Shown here: positions 31,984-41,473 of the stretch, piece after piece | Layout: each line of letters starts with the position of its first letter | Position numbering within the stretch: position 1 is the stretch's first letter | Source of the DNA: Sphaerulina vaccinii | Taxonomy: Eukaryota; Ascomycota; Dothideomycetes; Mycosphaerellales; Mycosphaerellaceae | Direction of reading: 5' to 3' | Assembly: GCA_022570795.1 (NCBI GenBank) | Contig: JAKUDP010000008.1 | Span: 1,984,001 to 2,048,000 of the forward strand | DNA length: 64,000 bases | The notes under the pieces: model-generated | The model's input: only the letters and a program-made list of their open reading frames with translations | The model's database searches: none | Told to the model about the DNA's origin: nothing | Position numbers and translations under genes: made by a program

Positions 31984-32075
31984 AACTGCTCGCTGGAGCG
32001 AGCTGCATGGGTATTGGAGTACTTGAGCCAACTGCTCGCTGGAGCGAGCTGCATGGGTATTGGAGTACTTGAGCC
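31984..32075. repeat. Perfect 46-bp tandem duplication
   Basis: Two identical adjacent 46-bp units (31984-32029 and 32030-32075). Each contains an inverted repeat GCTCGCT-GG-AGCGAGC. They sit 85-176 bp upstream of the ATG of the UNC93-like gene, in its promoter or leader. Confidence 0.95.
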
Positions 32076-32159
32076 ACAACATTCGCAGCTTTCTCGCTCC
32101 TGCGAATCGTCGCCTTGTCCGCAATCACAACACCATCTTGCTTGAGAGGACCTGAGAGT

Positions 32160-33600
32160 ATGGCAACAACTCCTACCAACATCACTATGAAGGATGCCGA
32201 GCATGAAAGTTCGGAGACCAAGCGTTCCTGGTTTCGATCAGTTCCTTTCCAGGTCGCTATCGCCTGCATAGTCTCTTTCACAACACCAGGAATGTGGGAT
32301 GCCCTCGGCAGTCTTGGAGCAGGTGGAGCAGCAGAGCCATACGCTGTCTCAGCTGGTAATGCAACGATGTACGCACTGTTTGCACTCACTTGTCTACTGG
32401 CCGGTGGCATCAATAATCGCATCGGACTGCGCTGGGCTCTCACCATAGGTGCCGTGGGCAATCCGCTGTATGGAGCTGCTCTGTACAAGAACAATGAGTA
32501 CCCAACAACCTGGTTCTTGATCTTTGCCAGCGCCGTATGCGGTATCGCAATCGGCTTCTACTACACGTCCGAGGCCACACTCTTCATTGGTTATCCGCGA
32601 CCTCAGGATCGTGGCTTCTATCTAGCTATCTGGTCGACAGCAAAGACTTCAGGCCCAATTCTCGGTGGCGCCATTAACCTAGCCTTGAATGCCAGGAGCA
32701 ATAAGGCTGGATCTGTGTCAAGTGCGACTTACATTGTGTTCTTGAGCACAATGTGCACTGGTCCTTTCTGGGCACTCATGTTGAGCCCAACCAAGAAAGT
32801 CTGGCGGAAAGACGGGTCACGCATTCTCATACGGAAAGAGCCTACTGTTGGAGCAGAACTGAGAGCGATGATAACTCTGCTACGCACGCAGAGACTAGCC
32901 TTGCTCATACCAGCATTCTTTGCCAGTTACTTCTTTCTCGGATTTCTCAGCACCTGGCTCACTGTCTACTTCACGGTTCGGGCCCGGGCCTTCTCCTCGT
33001 TTGTCACCAACTGGGCCGGCGTGATGAGCTCGTACATGATCGGCTACTTGCTCGACCGCCAGCAAACAAATGTGAGAGCCCGAGCTAAGATTGGGTTCGC
33101 ATCAATCATTGTGATCCTGCTGGGCAACTGGATCTGGGTCGCCGTCATGCTGCACAAGTACGATAGGATGTCAAAGCCGCCAGTGTGGGACTGGTTCGAC
33201 AATGGGTTCAATGTTGCATACCCAATAATCTGGTTTTGGTCCTTCGCAGGCCAAGCTTATCAACAGTTCTGCTACTGGACAGTCGGTCAGCTAGCGACCG
33301 ACTTTTCGACTCTTTCCCGATACTGCGGTATATTGAGGTGCTTTGAGGCTTGCGGACAAGCTATTGCTTGGGGGTAAGTGCTGCATTCCTCTGGGCAAGC
33401 ATAGTTGGAAACTAACACTCTTCAGTATGCAAGCTTCTCATGCCAGCCACTACGCTAGCGTCGGTCTCAACTTCGGGGTCCTTCTCTTCTGTATCATACC
33501 GACTTGGATCGTTCTCTCTCGACTAGAAGATCACACAACTGTTGTGGACGGTCTGGAAGCCGACGGGCCTCCGGAGCTGGATGCGAAAGAGATGAGGTGA
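32160..33600 (+). CDS. UNC93-like MFS membrane protein (462 aa)
   Basis: Exons 32160-33373 and 33426-33600 are separated by a 52-bp intron (GTAAGT donor, CTTCAG acceptor), with an in-frame join at ACGQAIAWG/MQASHASHYAS. The frame runs upstream to a TTG at 32115, but the first ATG is 32160 (MATTPTNITMKDAEH). After a charged N-terminus come about 11 membrane segments (for example VAIACIVSFTTPGMWDALG, MYALFALTCLLAGGINNRIG, WFLIFASAVCGIAIGFYYTS, WAGVMSSYMIGYLLDR, VGLNFGVLLFCIIPTW). The motifs FTTPGMW-x3-LGxLGAGG and G-Y-P-x4-RG are typical of the fungal UNC93/DUF895 branch of the major facilitator superfamily. Substrate unknown. It converges on a P450 gene 322 bp away, which allows but does not prove a shared pathway. 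Repeats flank the gene. Confidence 0.88.
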
Positions 33601-33912
33601 GGCTAACGTGAAGCAGTCATGTGGTGGGTGGGTAGCTTAGGGTTGCCCGAAACTCGCGGGACAACGACAACATGCTCAAGTCCGCGTCCGATATTACCAT
33701 ACTCTCTGCAGCATCTCTATAGTGCAGTTCGACATTATTTGAGAAGTTACACCTTGATCCGTTGCTGCTTGCGGGCTGTAGCTGGAGAAGGCTGAATTAA
33801 CGATATTTCGAAAAAACGACCCTTCTGAGAATGTGACTACACATCTGCACTGACTCTTGACAGTTTTCCAGACCACGAACGTGCGACGCAGAGAGCGAAA
33901 ATGATTCTTATC
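33598..33912. repeat. Downstream copies of the repeat pair
   Basis: 33598-33631 (starting at the UNC93-like stop codon) and 33888-33912 are the downstream partners of the motifs at 31848-31881 and 31918-31942. This convergent spacer (33601-33922) holds no gene. Confidence 0.8.
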
Positions 33913-33922
33913 ATTACTTAGA

Positions 33923-35697
33923 TCAGATGACCGTCTCCAACCACTCTGGATCCCTCGCGATGAAGTGACAGTCGAAAGGTCTTGGCTGGTTTACCTGAGT
34001 GATTGATCAGTGTTGAATTCGTCACATGGATCACCGGAGAAACATACAACTTGCTCGTGCACGTCCGAAAACGCAATAGGATGGGTGCTAGGCTTCCTTC
34101 CCATGCCTGAATCAGGTTCTCTGAGTTCGAATGCCAATAGTAAGCGCATCAGTATGGCATAGGTCAACCTGTTCGAGATTCCGACTGCCGGGCAGATTCG
34201 AGAGCCAGCACCGAAGGCTGTATGTGGCAGTGGACTGTCGTCACTGAGATAACCTGTGAAAGCCGTGAGTACAGCTGGGTTTATAGTGCGAGATCAAGAT
34301 GTCCAGCTTACGTTCTGGGTTAAAGGACCATGCATCACCACCAAAGTGCTCGGCATCATGACTGATTTGCTGCGAGTTCATGATGATAGTGATACCTTTT
34401 GGTATCTTCATGCCCCTGTATATGATGTCCTTAGAGGTCTTTCGAGGAATGGCGAAAGGTGCAATCGTCCAGAAGCGCATAGTCTGGTACACAAATTGTC
34501 AACATGAGCACTCATCTGCGCGACTTCACGTTACTCACCTCCTTGTACAGACTGACCAGCAGTGCAACCTTCTCCTCGCGGAACGCTGCATCCCAAGCGG
34601 CCTTGCGATCACCTCCGTATGCATCAAGGATAGCTTGATAGACTCTTCCCTGAAATGGTCTACCCTCTGCGCTGCATAACCATCCAATACACTGATATAG
34701 ACCAGATGCTACTGTGTCCGGTGCGGCCTGCAATAACGAAAGACACGTGCCATGGATCTCTTCCTCACTCAACTTATCTTCTCCCAAGCTCGCCACAATG
34801 CAGTCAACTGTCTCCCCTTCCGCCATACGCTTTCGGAAGCTGCCGTAAAGCACATCAACGCGCTTAGCCCTCACCCTCTCAGCCCGAGTCGTCTCGCTCA
34901 TCGACTGAGGTAACCATCTGAGAATCGGAACCCAATGCCTAAGAGACTTCGTAGAGTTTCTCACAGCACTAATAGCATTAATACTCCACAAGAACTTCGT
35001 CATAAAAGCATCATTAACCTCTCCAAACCTCGCTCCATAAGCCAAAGACAGTGCCAGATCGAAGACCACATGTCTCAAATGATAGTACACATCCACGGGG
35101 ACCTTTCCATTCCCGCCCTTCTCATACATGTCCCTCACGAGTCCAACACTAGTCGGCTGCAGTAAATGGTAGTAGCGTGGCCAGTTCGTCTTTCCTAGAG
35201 CGCGCATAGCCGCAGCTCTACAACGTCGAATCTGTGGCGTAAGATCTGTTCCTGTGATATCTACTCCAAGTTTCTCGACAAATTCGGGTTGATCGGGTCG
35301 ATCACAGAGGTCATTAGAATGGGCGATCCAGAGATCTTTCATGGCGGACCAAGAGTTCACGACTATGACACGCTGATTTCCGAGTTTGACTTGGAAGATA
35401 TCTGCGTTGTTGAGTTGTGCAGACCATTCTGAGTAGACTGTGCAGTCGTTCTTTTTGAGACGGCCGCCCAGGAGGTGGAGTTTGCCGATGAAGGGAAGAG
35501 AACCGGGAACTTCTGGAAGTCCGGCATTCTTGGGGAAGTTGGTGGTGAAGGCTGAGTACTGTTTTGCAGTTTGTTAGTATATGTGGTTAGAGCTGAGATT
35601 GTGTGCTTACCAGTAGGTACACCACGAGTAGCGCAATGGAGGCGTAGAGTGCTATCGTCAGTTGCGAGAGGTCAACTCTAGATAGGTTGAGATCCAT
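33923..35697 (-). CDS. Cytochrome P450, phenylacetate-hydroxylase (CYP504)-like, 518 aa
   Basis: Five exons: 35611-35697, 34539-35558, 34312-34483, 34048-34253 and 33923-33994. The introns are 52, 55, 58 and 53 bp, and every junction keeps frame. Exon 1 gives an ER anchor (LTIALYASIALLVVYLL). The proline-rich hinge region reads FPKNAGLPEVPGSLPFIGKL. The I-helix region is degenerate (LSLLQAAPDTVASGL). The K-helix E-x2-R is ETMRFWT, and PERF-like is FNPERYL. The heme loop is FGAGSRICPA, where the usual final Gly of FxxGxRxCxG is Ala. The sequence around the K helix and the heme loop resembles CYP504-type aromatic acid hydroxylases. A monooxygenase reaction with an ER reductase is expected; the substrate cannot be inferred. 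It converges on an UNC93-like transporter. Confidence 0.92.
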
Positions 35698-36216
35698 CTC
35701 TGCGCGTTGATCGTCTGTGTAAGGTCAGTTGCAATGATGCTCAATGGCGGACTCCTCAAGGTATGGCATAGCTATATGCTTATCAGGCGAAGGTCGACCA
35801 CTCTACTGCAAGGCCATAGGTCAGCAAGCTCGCACACGAGCGACATGGGTGAGAGCATCAAAGTTGGCCGGGACTTGATAGGCGAAGTTGTAGGTTGCTC
35901 TCGTAGCCGATTGCTCTTTCTCACACACAACTATACTCACAAGAAGCTCAAACTTCTGACGTCTAGTCTCACACTTTCGGATATAACACACACAAACGCC
36001 TCATTCCTAGTGCCGCGAGAATGCTTCAGTCGCTGAGAACAACCCAGATGCTCCAGAGTCCGTCTCCTGCCCAGCGCCTGAATCGCTTCAAATAGACAGA
36101 CAAACAAAACGCTCAATCGAATGATCGTGATATGCCTGGACTCAATCCAGATCAAACAATGCTCATGATATGGTAACAAAAGTCCAAGGAAACAATGCCG
36201 TATGTGTCGCGGAGGC
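35698..36216. other. Intergenic between P450 and Kar9 genes
   Basis: Holds the P450 promoter and the Kar9 3' end. A plus-strand frame of 109 codons (35707-36036) has no recognisable features. Nothing else was seen. Confidence 0.5.
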
Positions 36217-39200
36217 TCAAGCAGGTCTCCATATCGGTCTCGGACCGTCTGCAGCCTCGCGGTTGCGCATCAGACTGCTGCGTCGCCCAGCTTGCGACTG
36301 TCTTCCACTTAGTGCTAGAGCACTGGGCGGGCGCTTGTGATGAGCAGGGGCCTCGCTATCAGCTTCATTGCCACTCGTAGGATCTTCCGTCAACTCTCGG
36401 GTTGGCATCATTCTACTCATACGGCCACTCGCAAGCCGCGAACCAGGACGAAGAGTCGGGGCTGAAGCTTTCGTCTTCAGACTCTTCGTACCATTGGTAG
36501 AAGTGGCAGGTTTCGAAGGTGTGACTTCACTGCGGATTGGCAGGCTTGACTTACGAGCCCGACCAGTGGCAGTGTTCATGCTGGATGAAGGTCTCGGCAG
36601 AGATGAGGCAGGTCCGCTGACAACTCTCGAGTTCGATGCCGATGCAGGTGTGCGAATGAGGGCTGGCACAGGAGGCACGTACGTCCCCGAGCGGAGGTAG
36701 TTCTGCTTAGGCGTTACTGGCGTCTTTGCATACTTGCTCGGTTCGAATGCACTCAGTGGCGCAAACCCTTTATCTTCGCTTTTCACAGCAACAATGAATC
36801 GAGCCTTGCCGCTTGAGGGTGTGTGCTCGGGCCTGCTTGGCCATATCGGCTTGTTCGAAGGCGTGCCAAGAGGTAGCGAAGAGGCGCGATGCGAGTGGTG
36901 CATATCCGACAGCGACTTCTTGGGGAGAAGACTTCGTCGTGGCAGTGAGGATGGTGTGAGCGTGAGCCTGCTGATTGGCTCTTTCCCGTTGCTGCTTCCA
37001 TTTCGAAGCTTGATGTTCGACAGTGGTGTAGGTGTGCGTGAGCCAACGCTGCCTTTGCGACTTCGCACGATGACACTACTGGCAGGTGAGCTGCCAGGCG
37101 TATCTACACCAAGACTGCTGCCAAGCGAGCGCTCTGTAGAGACGACTGTCGAGACTGAGTCTCGTAGCTGCTGGTCTTGTCTGTCAACGTTGGCCAGGTC
37201 CTCCTTGATATCGGCAACTGCAGCATCCATCTGCTTCATCTCCTCCTGCAGAGCTGCCCACCTACGCTTCATGTCACTCTGCAGCCTCAGGATCTCGCCA
37301 TTGACCGTAAGTCGGTCTGTCACGCCTCTATCGATGATGGCGAGTACTCGTTCGATGGCTGGTCCATAGTGTCGCTTCTTCTGCTCATAGTTATCGACTT
37401 TGGTCTGCATCGCTGCAGGATTCGCATGTTGCTCATGAAGGTCGACGCCACTCTTCAGCTTGGAGAAGCTTCGTGTGATCGACTCGCACATCTTGAGCGC
37501 TTGTCGACCAGCGTTGCGGAACACTGTCACCCACCGATCTTCTCCAAGTTCTCGCCTAAGCGACTCCGCATCAGCTTCGAGTCGTTGCAATTGCGACTCC
37601 AGCTGATCTCGACGCTGATCCAAGTCCATGCAAGCGCTTGGAAAGATCGCATTGGCGCGGATGCGGAAAGATGACAAGCGCATCGGCATGAAATCCAGAT
37701 TTGCTCTCAGAGGCTGCATCCTGGCGAATAGCGCGAGCAGACTTGAGTCCTCCTTATCCACTATGTGCGTAGGCTGCGAAGGCGGTGTCATCGGTAGTCC
37801 ATTCGTGTATGGCGCAGTCAAGCTGAGCCTGTTCTGCTGCATTCGGCTTCCCCCAGGTTGTTCTTCCACGATAGTCTCCAGCTCGCTGATGTCGATGCTG
37901 TCTCTCGAGGAAAGGACACTCTCAGATCCCTGGTGCCTCTGCTCCTCCATCTCGAACACAAGCCGGTGTAAGCCTTCCATCTCCTGTGCGATCTCGCCCA
38001 GTACTCTGTCCCAGATGTCTTGCCATTCCATCGCGATCTCCACCTGCTGTTTCGTGCCCTTCAAGGTGTCCTTGATCTGCTTCCAGCTGCTCATAATGTT
38101 CTCCATTTGCTCCACATTCGTTTGCATCTCGTTCGCTGATAGCTCGTGGACATCATCTCGAATTTGTAGTCGCTCGATCGAGGAGATATACACCTCCACC
38201 AGTCGTTCGAACCTGCTGATTGCGCCGTCCACATCTTCAATGCCTTCTCTACCGCCTGCTGCTGCCCATTCCACATCGTCTTCAGCATTCAATCCTTCTA
38301 GCGCATCTTTCGCCTTCGCAATCCAAAGCCTGATCTGCTCATACGCATCTGATAGCGCCCTCGCAGCATCTCCAGCCGATGGAAGCGCAGATATTCTCTT
38401 TGCAAGTGAGTCAGCATCTGGTAATCGCATCGACGTGAGCTGCGCGAGCTGTCCCGTGAAGCTAGCCCGGCCCAGTGTGTATATCGAACCTGCTCTTGAT
38501 AGACTAGGCCTGGTGAAAGACGCGTTGCTATTGCTCCTCTCCAGCGCACTGTCCGAACTGCCTTCTCCAGCCTGCCAGTTCCCAAAGTCCAGCTTACCGC
38601 TCGGACTGGGACTCACGCCGTATCCATTCGCTCGTATCGTTTCGGTCGAGAACGTCCTGCTCGGTGTGCTCGGTAGCTCCGGCAGTGGTTTCTCTCTGCT
38701 TTCCGCCATTGGCACATTGTTCGTGTAACTCGTCGAAGCAGCCGGAGGATTGGGAATCGGGCTCGGGCTCAGCGGTTCTTTCGTGATTAGGTCCAGCCTA
38801 GTCTTTCCAATATCCGGCATGCGGTACTTGTGATTATCTACCAAGCTCGCCTCCAACCTCAAATGTTCATCAATACCGTCGTCCTCGTCTGTGGTGTTGC
38901 CGGCTACAAGCGCATCTGAGATGTCGATGATCGAACTCGCGTAAGCCGAGCTAGCATATGTACTTCGCGCGTCCAGCTCCGGGTTCCCGTTACCATTCGT
39001 GTCAGACTCAAATGCGCTCAATTCGCTTGCCTCGGTGTCTGTCAGTACTGGACCTCCGTCTAGTCTTACACCACCACCATATGGCATGTTACTGCTGCGA
39101 CTCCACTCCGTCCCTCGCCGCCGCGTTTCGACTTCTCGTTCGTGGCGTTCGCGGTGTAGCCTTTCTAGTTCTTCCAGTTGTGATTCGGGTATACGTCCAA

Positions 39201-39528
39201 TGCTCGACTGGCTGCTGCGGCGTGAAGCCGCACTCCCTCCACTGCGACTACGATGCAGACGTTGCAATCGAGCTTCAAGTCCAGGAGAAAGACGTTTACT
39301 CGGTCGTTGCGATTTGATTTGCAGCCAGCGGTGTTGTTGTTCCTGTTTCAGGATCTGGCGCCCAGTCTCTTGTCGTTGGCGAGTCGTGCTGATTATGACC
39401 TCAGGTTCAACTCCGGCGTCTCGAGACTCTCGACAAGGTTCCGGTGTGATAGCAGTCAGTGTTGACGTCGTGGCTGCTTCGCTGTGGTGGGCGAAGCAGA
39501 TGGGATGCCTGTCGACGGTGGCCGCCAT
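36217..39528 (-). CDS. KAR9: Kar9-domain karyogamy/spindle-positioning protein (1103 aa)
   Basis: A single exon from an ATG at 39528. The N-terminal third is disordered and Arg/Glu/Ser-rich (ELERLHRERHEREVETRRRG). A long helical region, about residues 340-800, matches the fungal Kar9 domain (PF08580): LSDAYEQIRLWIAKAKDALE, GAISRFERLVEVYISSIERL, VEIAMEWQDIWDRVLGEIAQ, MEGLHRLVFEMEE and VDNYEQKKRHYGPAIERVLA. The C-terminal third is basic and Ser/Pro-rich. An S-P-I-P sequence at residues 256-259 fits the SxIP motif by which such proteins bind EB1/Bim1. In yeast Kar9 links microtubule plus ends to myosin V to orient the spindle. Family assignment is firm; the Bim1 contact is inferred. Confidence 0.9.
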   Translation of the reverse strand: MAATVDRHPICFAHHSEAATTSTLTAITPEPCRESRDAGVEPEVIISTTRQRQETGRQILKQEQQHRWLQIKSQRPSKRLSPGLEARLQRLHRSRSGGSAASRRSSQSSIGRIPESQLEELERLHRERHEREVETRRRGTEWSRSSNMPYGGGVRLDGGPVLTDTEASELSAFESDTNGNGNPELDARSTYASSAYASSIIDISDALVAGNTTDEDDGIDEHLRLEASLVDNHKYRMPDIGKTRLDLITKEPLSPSPIPNPPAASTSYTNNVPMAESREKPLPELPSTPSRTFSTETIRANGYGVSPSPSGKLDFGNWQAGEGSSDSALERSNSNASFTRPSLSRAGSIYTLGRASFTGQLAQLTSMRLPDADSLAKRISALPSAGDAARALSDAYEQIRLWIAKAKDALEGLNAEDDVEWAAAGGREGIEDVDGAISRFERLVEVYISSIERLQIRDDVHELSANEMQTNVEQMENIMSSWKQIKDTLKGTKQQVEIAMEWQDIWDRVLGEIAQEMEGLHRLVFEMEEQRHQGSESVLSSRDSIDISELETIVEEQPGGSRMQQNRLSLTAPYTNGLPMTPPSQPTHIVDKEDSSLLALFARMQPLRANLDFMPMRLSSFRIRANAIFPSACMDLDQRRDQLESQLQRLEADAESLRRELGEDRWVTVFRNAGRQALKMCESITRSFSKLKSGVDLHEQHANPAAMQTKVDNYEQKKRHYGPAIERVLAIIDRGVTDRLTVNGEILRLQSDMKRRWAALQEEMKQMDAAVADIKEDLANVDRQDQQLRDSVSTVVSTERSLGSSLGVDTPGSSPASSVIVRSRKGSVGSRTPTPLSNIKLRNGSSNGKEPISRLTLTPSSLPRRSLLPKKSLSDMHHSHRASSLPLGTPSNKPIWPSRPEHTPSSGKARFIVAVKSEDKGFAPLSAFEPSKYAKTPVTPKQNYLRSGTYVPPVPALIRTPASASNSRVVSGPASSLPRPSSSMNTATGRARKSSLPIRSEVTPSKPATSTNGTKSLKTKASAPTLRPGSRLASGRMSRMMPTRELTEDPTSGNEADSEAPAHHKRPPSALALSGRQSQAGRRSSLMRNREAADGPRPIWRPA

Positions 39529-41473
39529 AGCAGCTGGCGAATGGAGTCCTGTACTTCTATACTATTCGACAGCCCCGCGGCGCTAGGTGAGCTGTTGCTT
39601 TTGCGCAGCAGTAGTGTGTCGCCAGCAGAGACGCGCTGCATATGCAGTAGTCTATTGTTCAGCAGGCAGTCGCGTTTGTGTCGTTGATGCATACAAACAA
39701 CAACAACACTCTGTCCTGCAGGTCCAGCTCCTTTTTCCTCTCGTTGTGCAACCTCACACATGCAGCTTTTCGGACGCTGCAGCAAGGAGCCCTCTTTTAC
39801 GACGCCATCATCATGCACCAGATTTCGCTGCTCCCTTTCTCCACGTCTGTCTCAGCGGTGTTTCTCTTGGTTCCCCGTTTCCAGCTCGGCCCATCGGTCA
39901 ATAGTCGTGCAAAATACACGGCTCACAGCTCCAGACGCGTTTGAGCTGTCTGACTGGATGACAGCGAGAGGGGCCCAGGAACGCGCAGAAAGATGACAGC
40001 TCTGTTGCTGCTGTGTTTCAGGTCCTTGGCTACGCTAGAAATGGCTAGCACGATCGGAATATCGTACCGGATCCTTGAACCAGCATGTCGAGACGATCAT
40101 CGAAGACTGCACCTCTTTCTTTCTTCTCCAGCTGCAATCACTCTTTTCCTCTCATCAGGCAGCCTGGTCTGATCTCATCCCCGATGCGATGTATTCGCCA
40201 CCAGCGAATGAACCGGAGCGATTCACATGCCTCCATCTTGACAGAAACCAGCACGATCCCAGACTAGCACGACGTCAAATTGCCGAAAGACTTCCTCACA
40301 TCCCGTGCCGATCATTGATTTAACATTGGAAATATATTGAACTTTGACAATCGTTCAAGATATATCAGAGTGCTTCTTGCAGCCCAACTATATGATGTAT
40401 TGACTGCTCCTTAGCCCAACCATTCGGCAGTTGATGTCGACTTCATCACGACTTTCTTCAGTTCGCATGGCATAGCACGTTCCATCGCGAGTGGTATGCA
40501 TGAGCAAAACGCTTGCCCAATGCTTCAACGCACACGCAAGCGCTCAAGCACGGCCAAATACATGTTTGTCATAGCTCGAGCTCAAATACCAATCTCAATG
40601 GCAATGCCTCATGACCACGATGACGAGCATGATCAGGAGGGTGCAGAAGCAAATAACAAGAGTGGCAATACAATACTACTGCCAGCGCATTCACCAGGTT
40701 CATGGGTCAAGTCCTCATATCTATACAATCGACACTTTTCCAGATCAGGCAATCACATATCGCAGCGTCGACAGGCTTCTGCCAAACTTGACCCATTTCC
40801 GAGAGACGACAGGCCTTTATAATGAGACATGGCCATTCACACTGCAAAGAAGAACGAGGCAGCCAAGTTCTGCACATATTTCCGTAGATATGCCAATCGA
40901 CTATCGACGACTATCGATCATGACGAGTTCCTACAGGGTTATTTACAAACGACCACGCCGATCTCGATGCGAGGGTAGACTTGCCTCAAGAGCCAGACTG
41001 GGGACATCGTTATGATTGACCACGCAGATGTCATTTGTCCATAGACATTGGTTTAAGCATTACTTGACTACTATGAAATATGGACTTGTCGTCCAGTCCG
41101 CGTCCTGGTTTGGTTGGTAAGATGCTTTATCATCTCTCTCTGCTCATTCAATGCAAAACGCAAAAACAACGAAAGTGCCCAACAGCTTCAGTGTGGGTCT
41201 TAGGGGTATCAATCTCTTTTCGCCACAACAAAACACTGGTCCTCCTACTCGTTCCTCATCCCTCTGTACAATGGTAGTCGTGAAGAAGTGGAGGTCGGAT
41301 GGGCACTCTCACTGAAGTGCTTCCTATCGCTCCATGATCGTACCCATCCGTTTCCGTCCAAAAGCAGAACTACTCGGACGTATGACTACCGCCTCTCTGC
41401 GTCTCTGTTTCCAAGTCATATCCGATCCACCACGCTTATGATTCCAAAAAGAAGACGTAGTCTCTCCAACTTC
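39529..41473. other. Intergenic region with a gene relic
   Basis: Nearly 2 kb between two minus-strand genes. It contains the Kar9 promoter, with a microsatellite-like AACAACAACAAC tract near 39690, and a short + strand coding relic at 40829-41019 (listed separately). A longer + frame of 134 codons at 40611-41015 overlaps that relic in another frame and is not convincing. Confidence 0.45.
40829..41019 (+). pseudogene. Possible frameshifted small gene or relic
   Basis: From an ATG at 40829 one frame reads MAIHTAKKNEAAKFCTYFRR, then STTIDHDEFLQG, and hits TAG at 40976-40978. Two bases further along, another frame continues as LFTNDHADLDARVDLPQEPD, then WGHRYD and TGA at 41017-41019. Both halves have strong protein-like composition. 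A single base added after the GG at about 40936-40937 would fuse them. This looks like a one-base deletion in a small or partial gene. An unseen splice or a sequencing error could also explain it. No family recognised. Confidence 0.3.

Larger units (their letters stand above)
27113..32159. other. 5-kb gene-poor tract
   Basis: The longest stretch in the window without a supportable gene. The first 50 bases hold the spliced leader of the WOPR gene. Frames up to 180 codons occur on both strands, but none shows a domain, a compositional signature or in-frame splice joins. Base composition is not strongly AT-rich, so a repeat-induced-mutation desert is not obvious. It contains the 27416 palindrome, the 28469 G/C palindrome, a CAG/ACAGCG-rich stretch at about 28790-28870, a tandem duplication at 31984-32075, and copies of sequence found downstream of the UNC93-like gene (listed separately). 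Confidence 0.6.

Noticed and set aside
27113..32159. Decayed transposon filling the gene-poor tract
   Set aside because: No reverse transcriptase, transposase or long terminal repeat motif is visible in any frame, and the base composition is not the AT-rich pattern expected after repeat-induced point mutation.
37628..38728. 366-codon plus-strand open frame
   Set aside because: Antisense to the Kar9 gene; its Ser/Cys/Ile-rich composition mirrors the codon bias of the real minus-strand gene.
40611..41015. 134-codon plus-strand frame
   Set aside because: The overlapping frame from 40829 has more protein-like composition; this one is probably its shadow.
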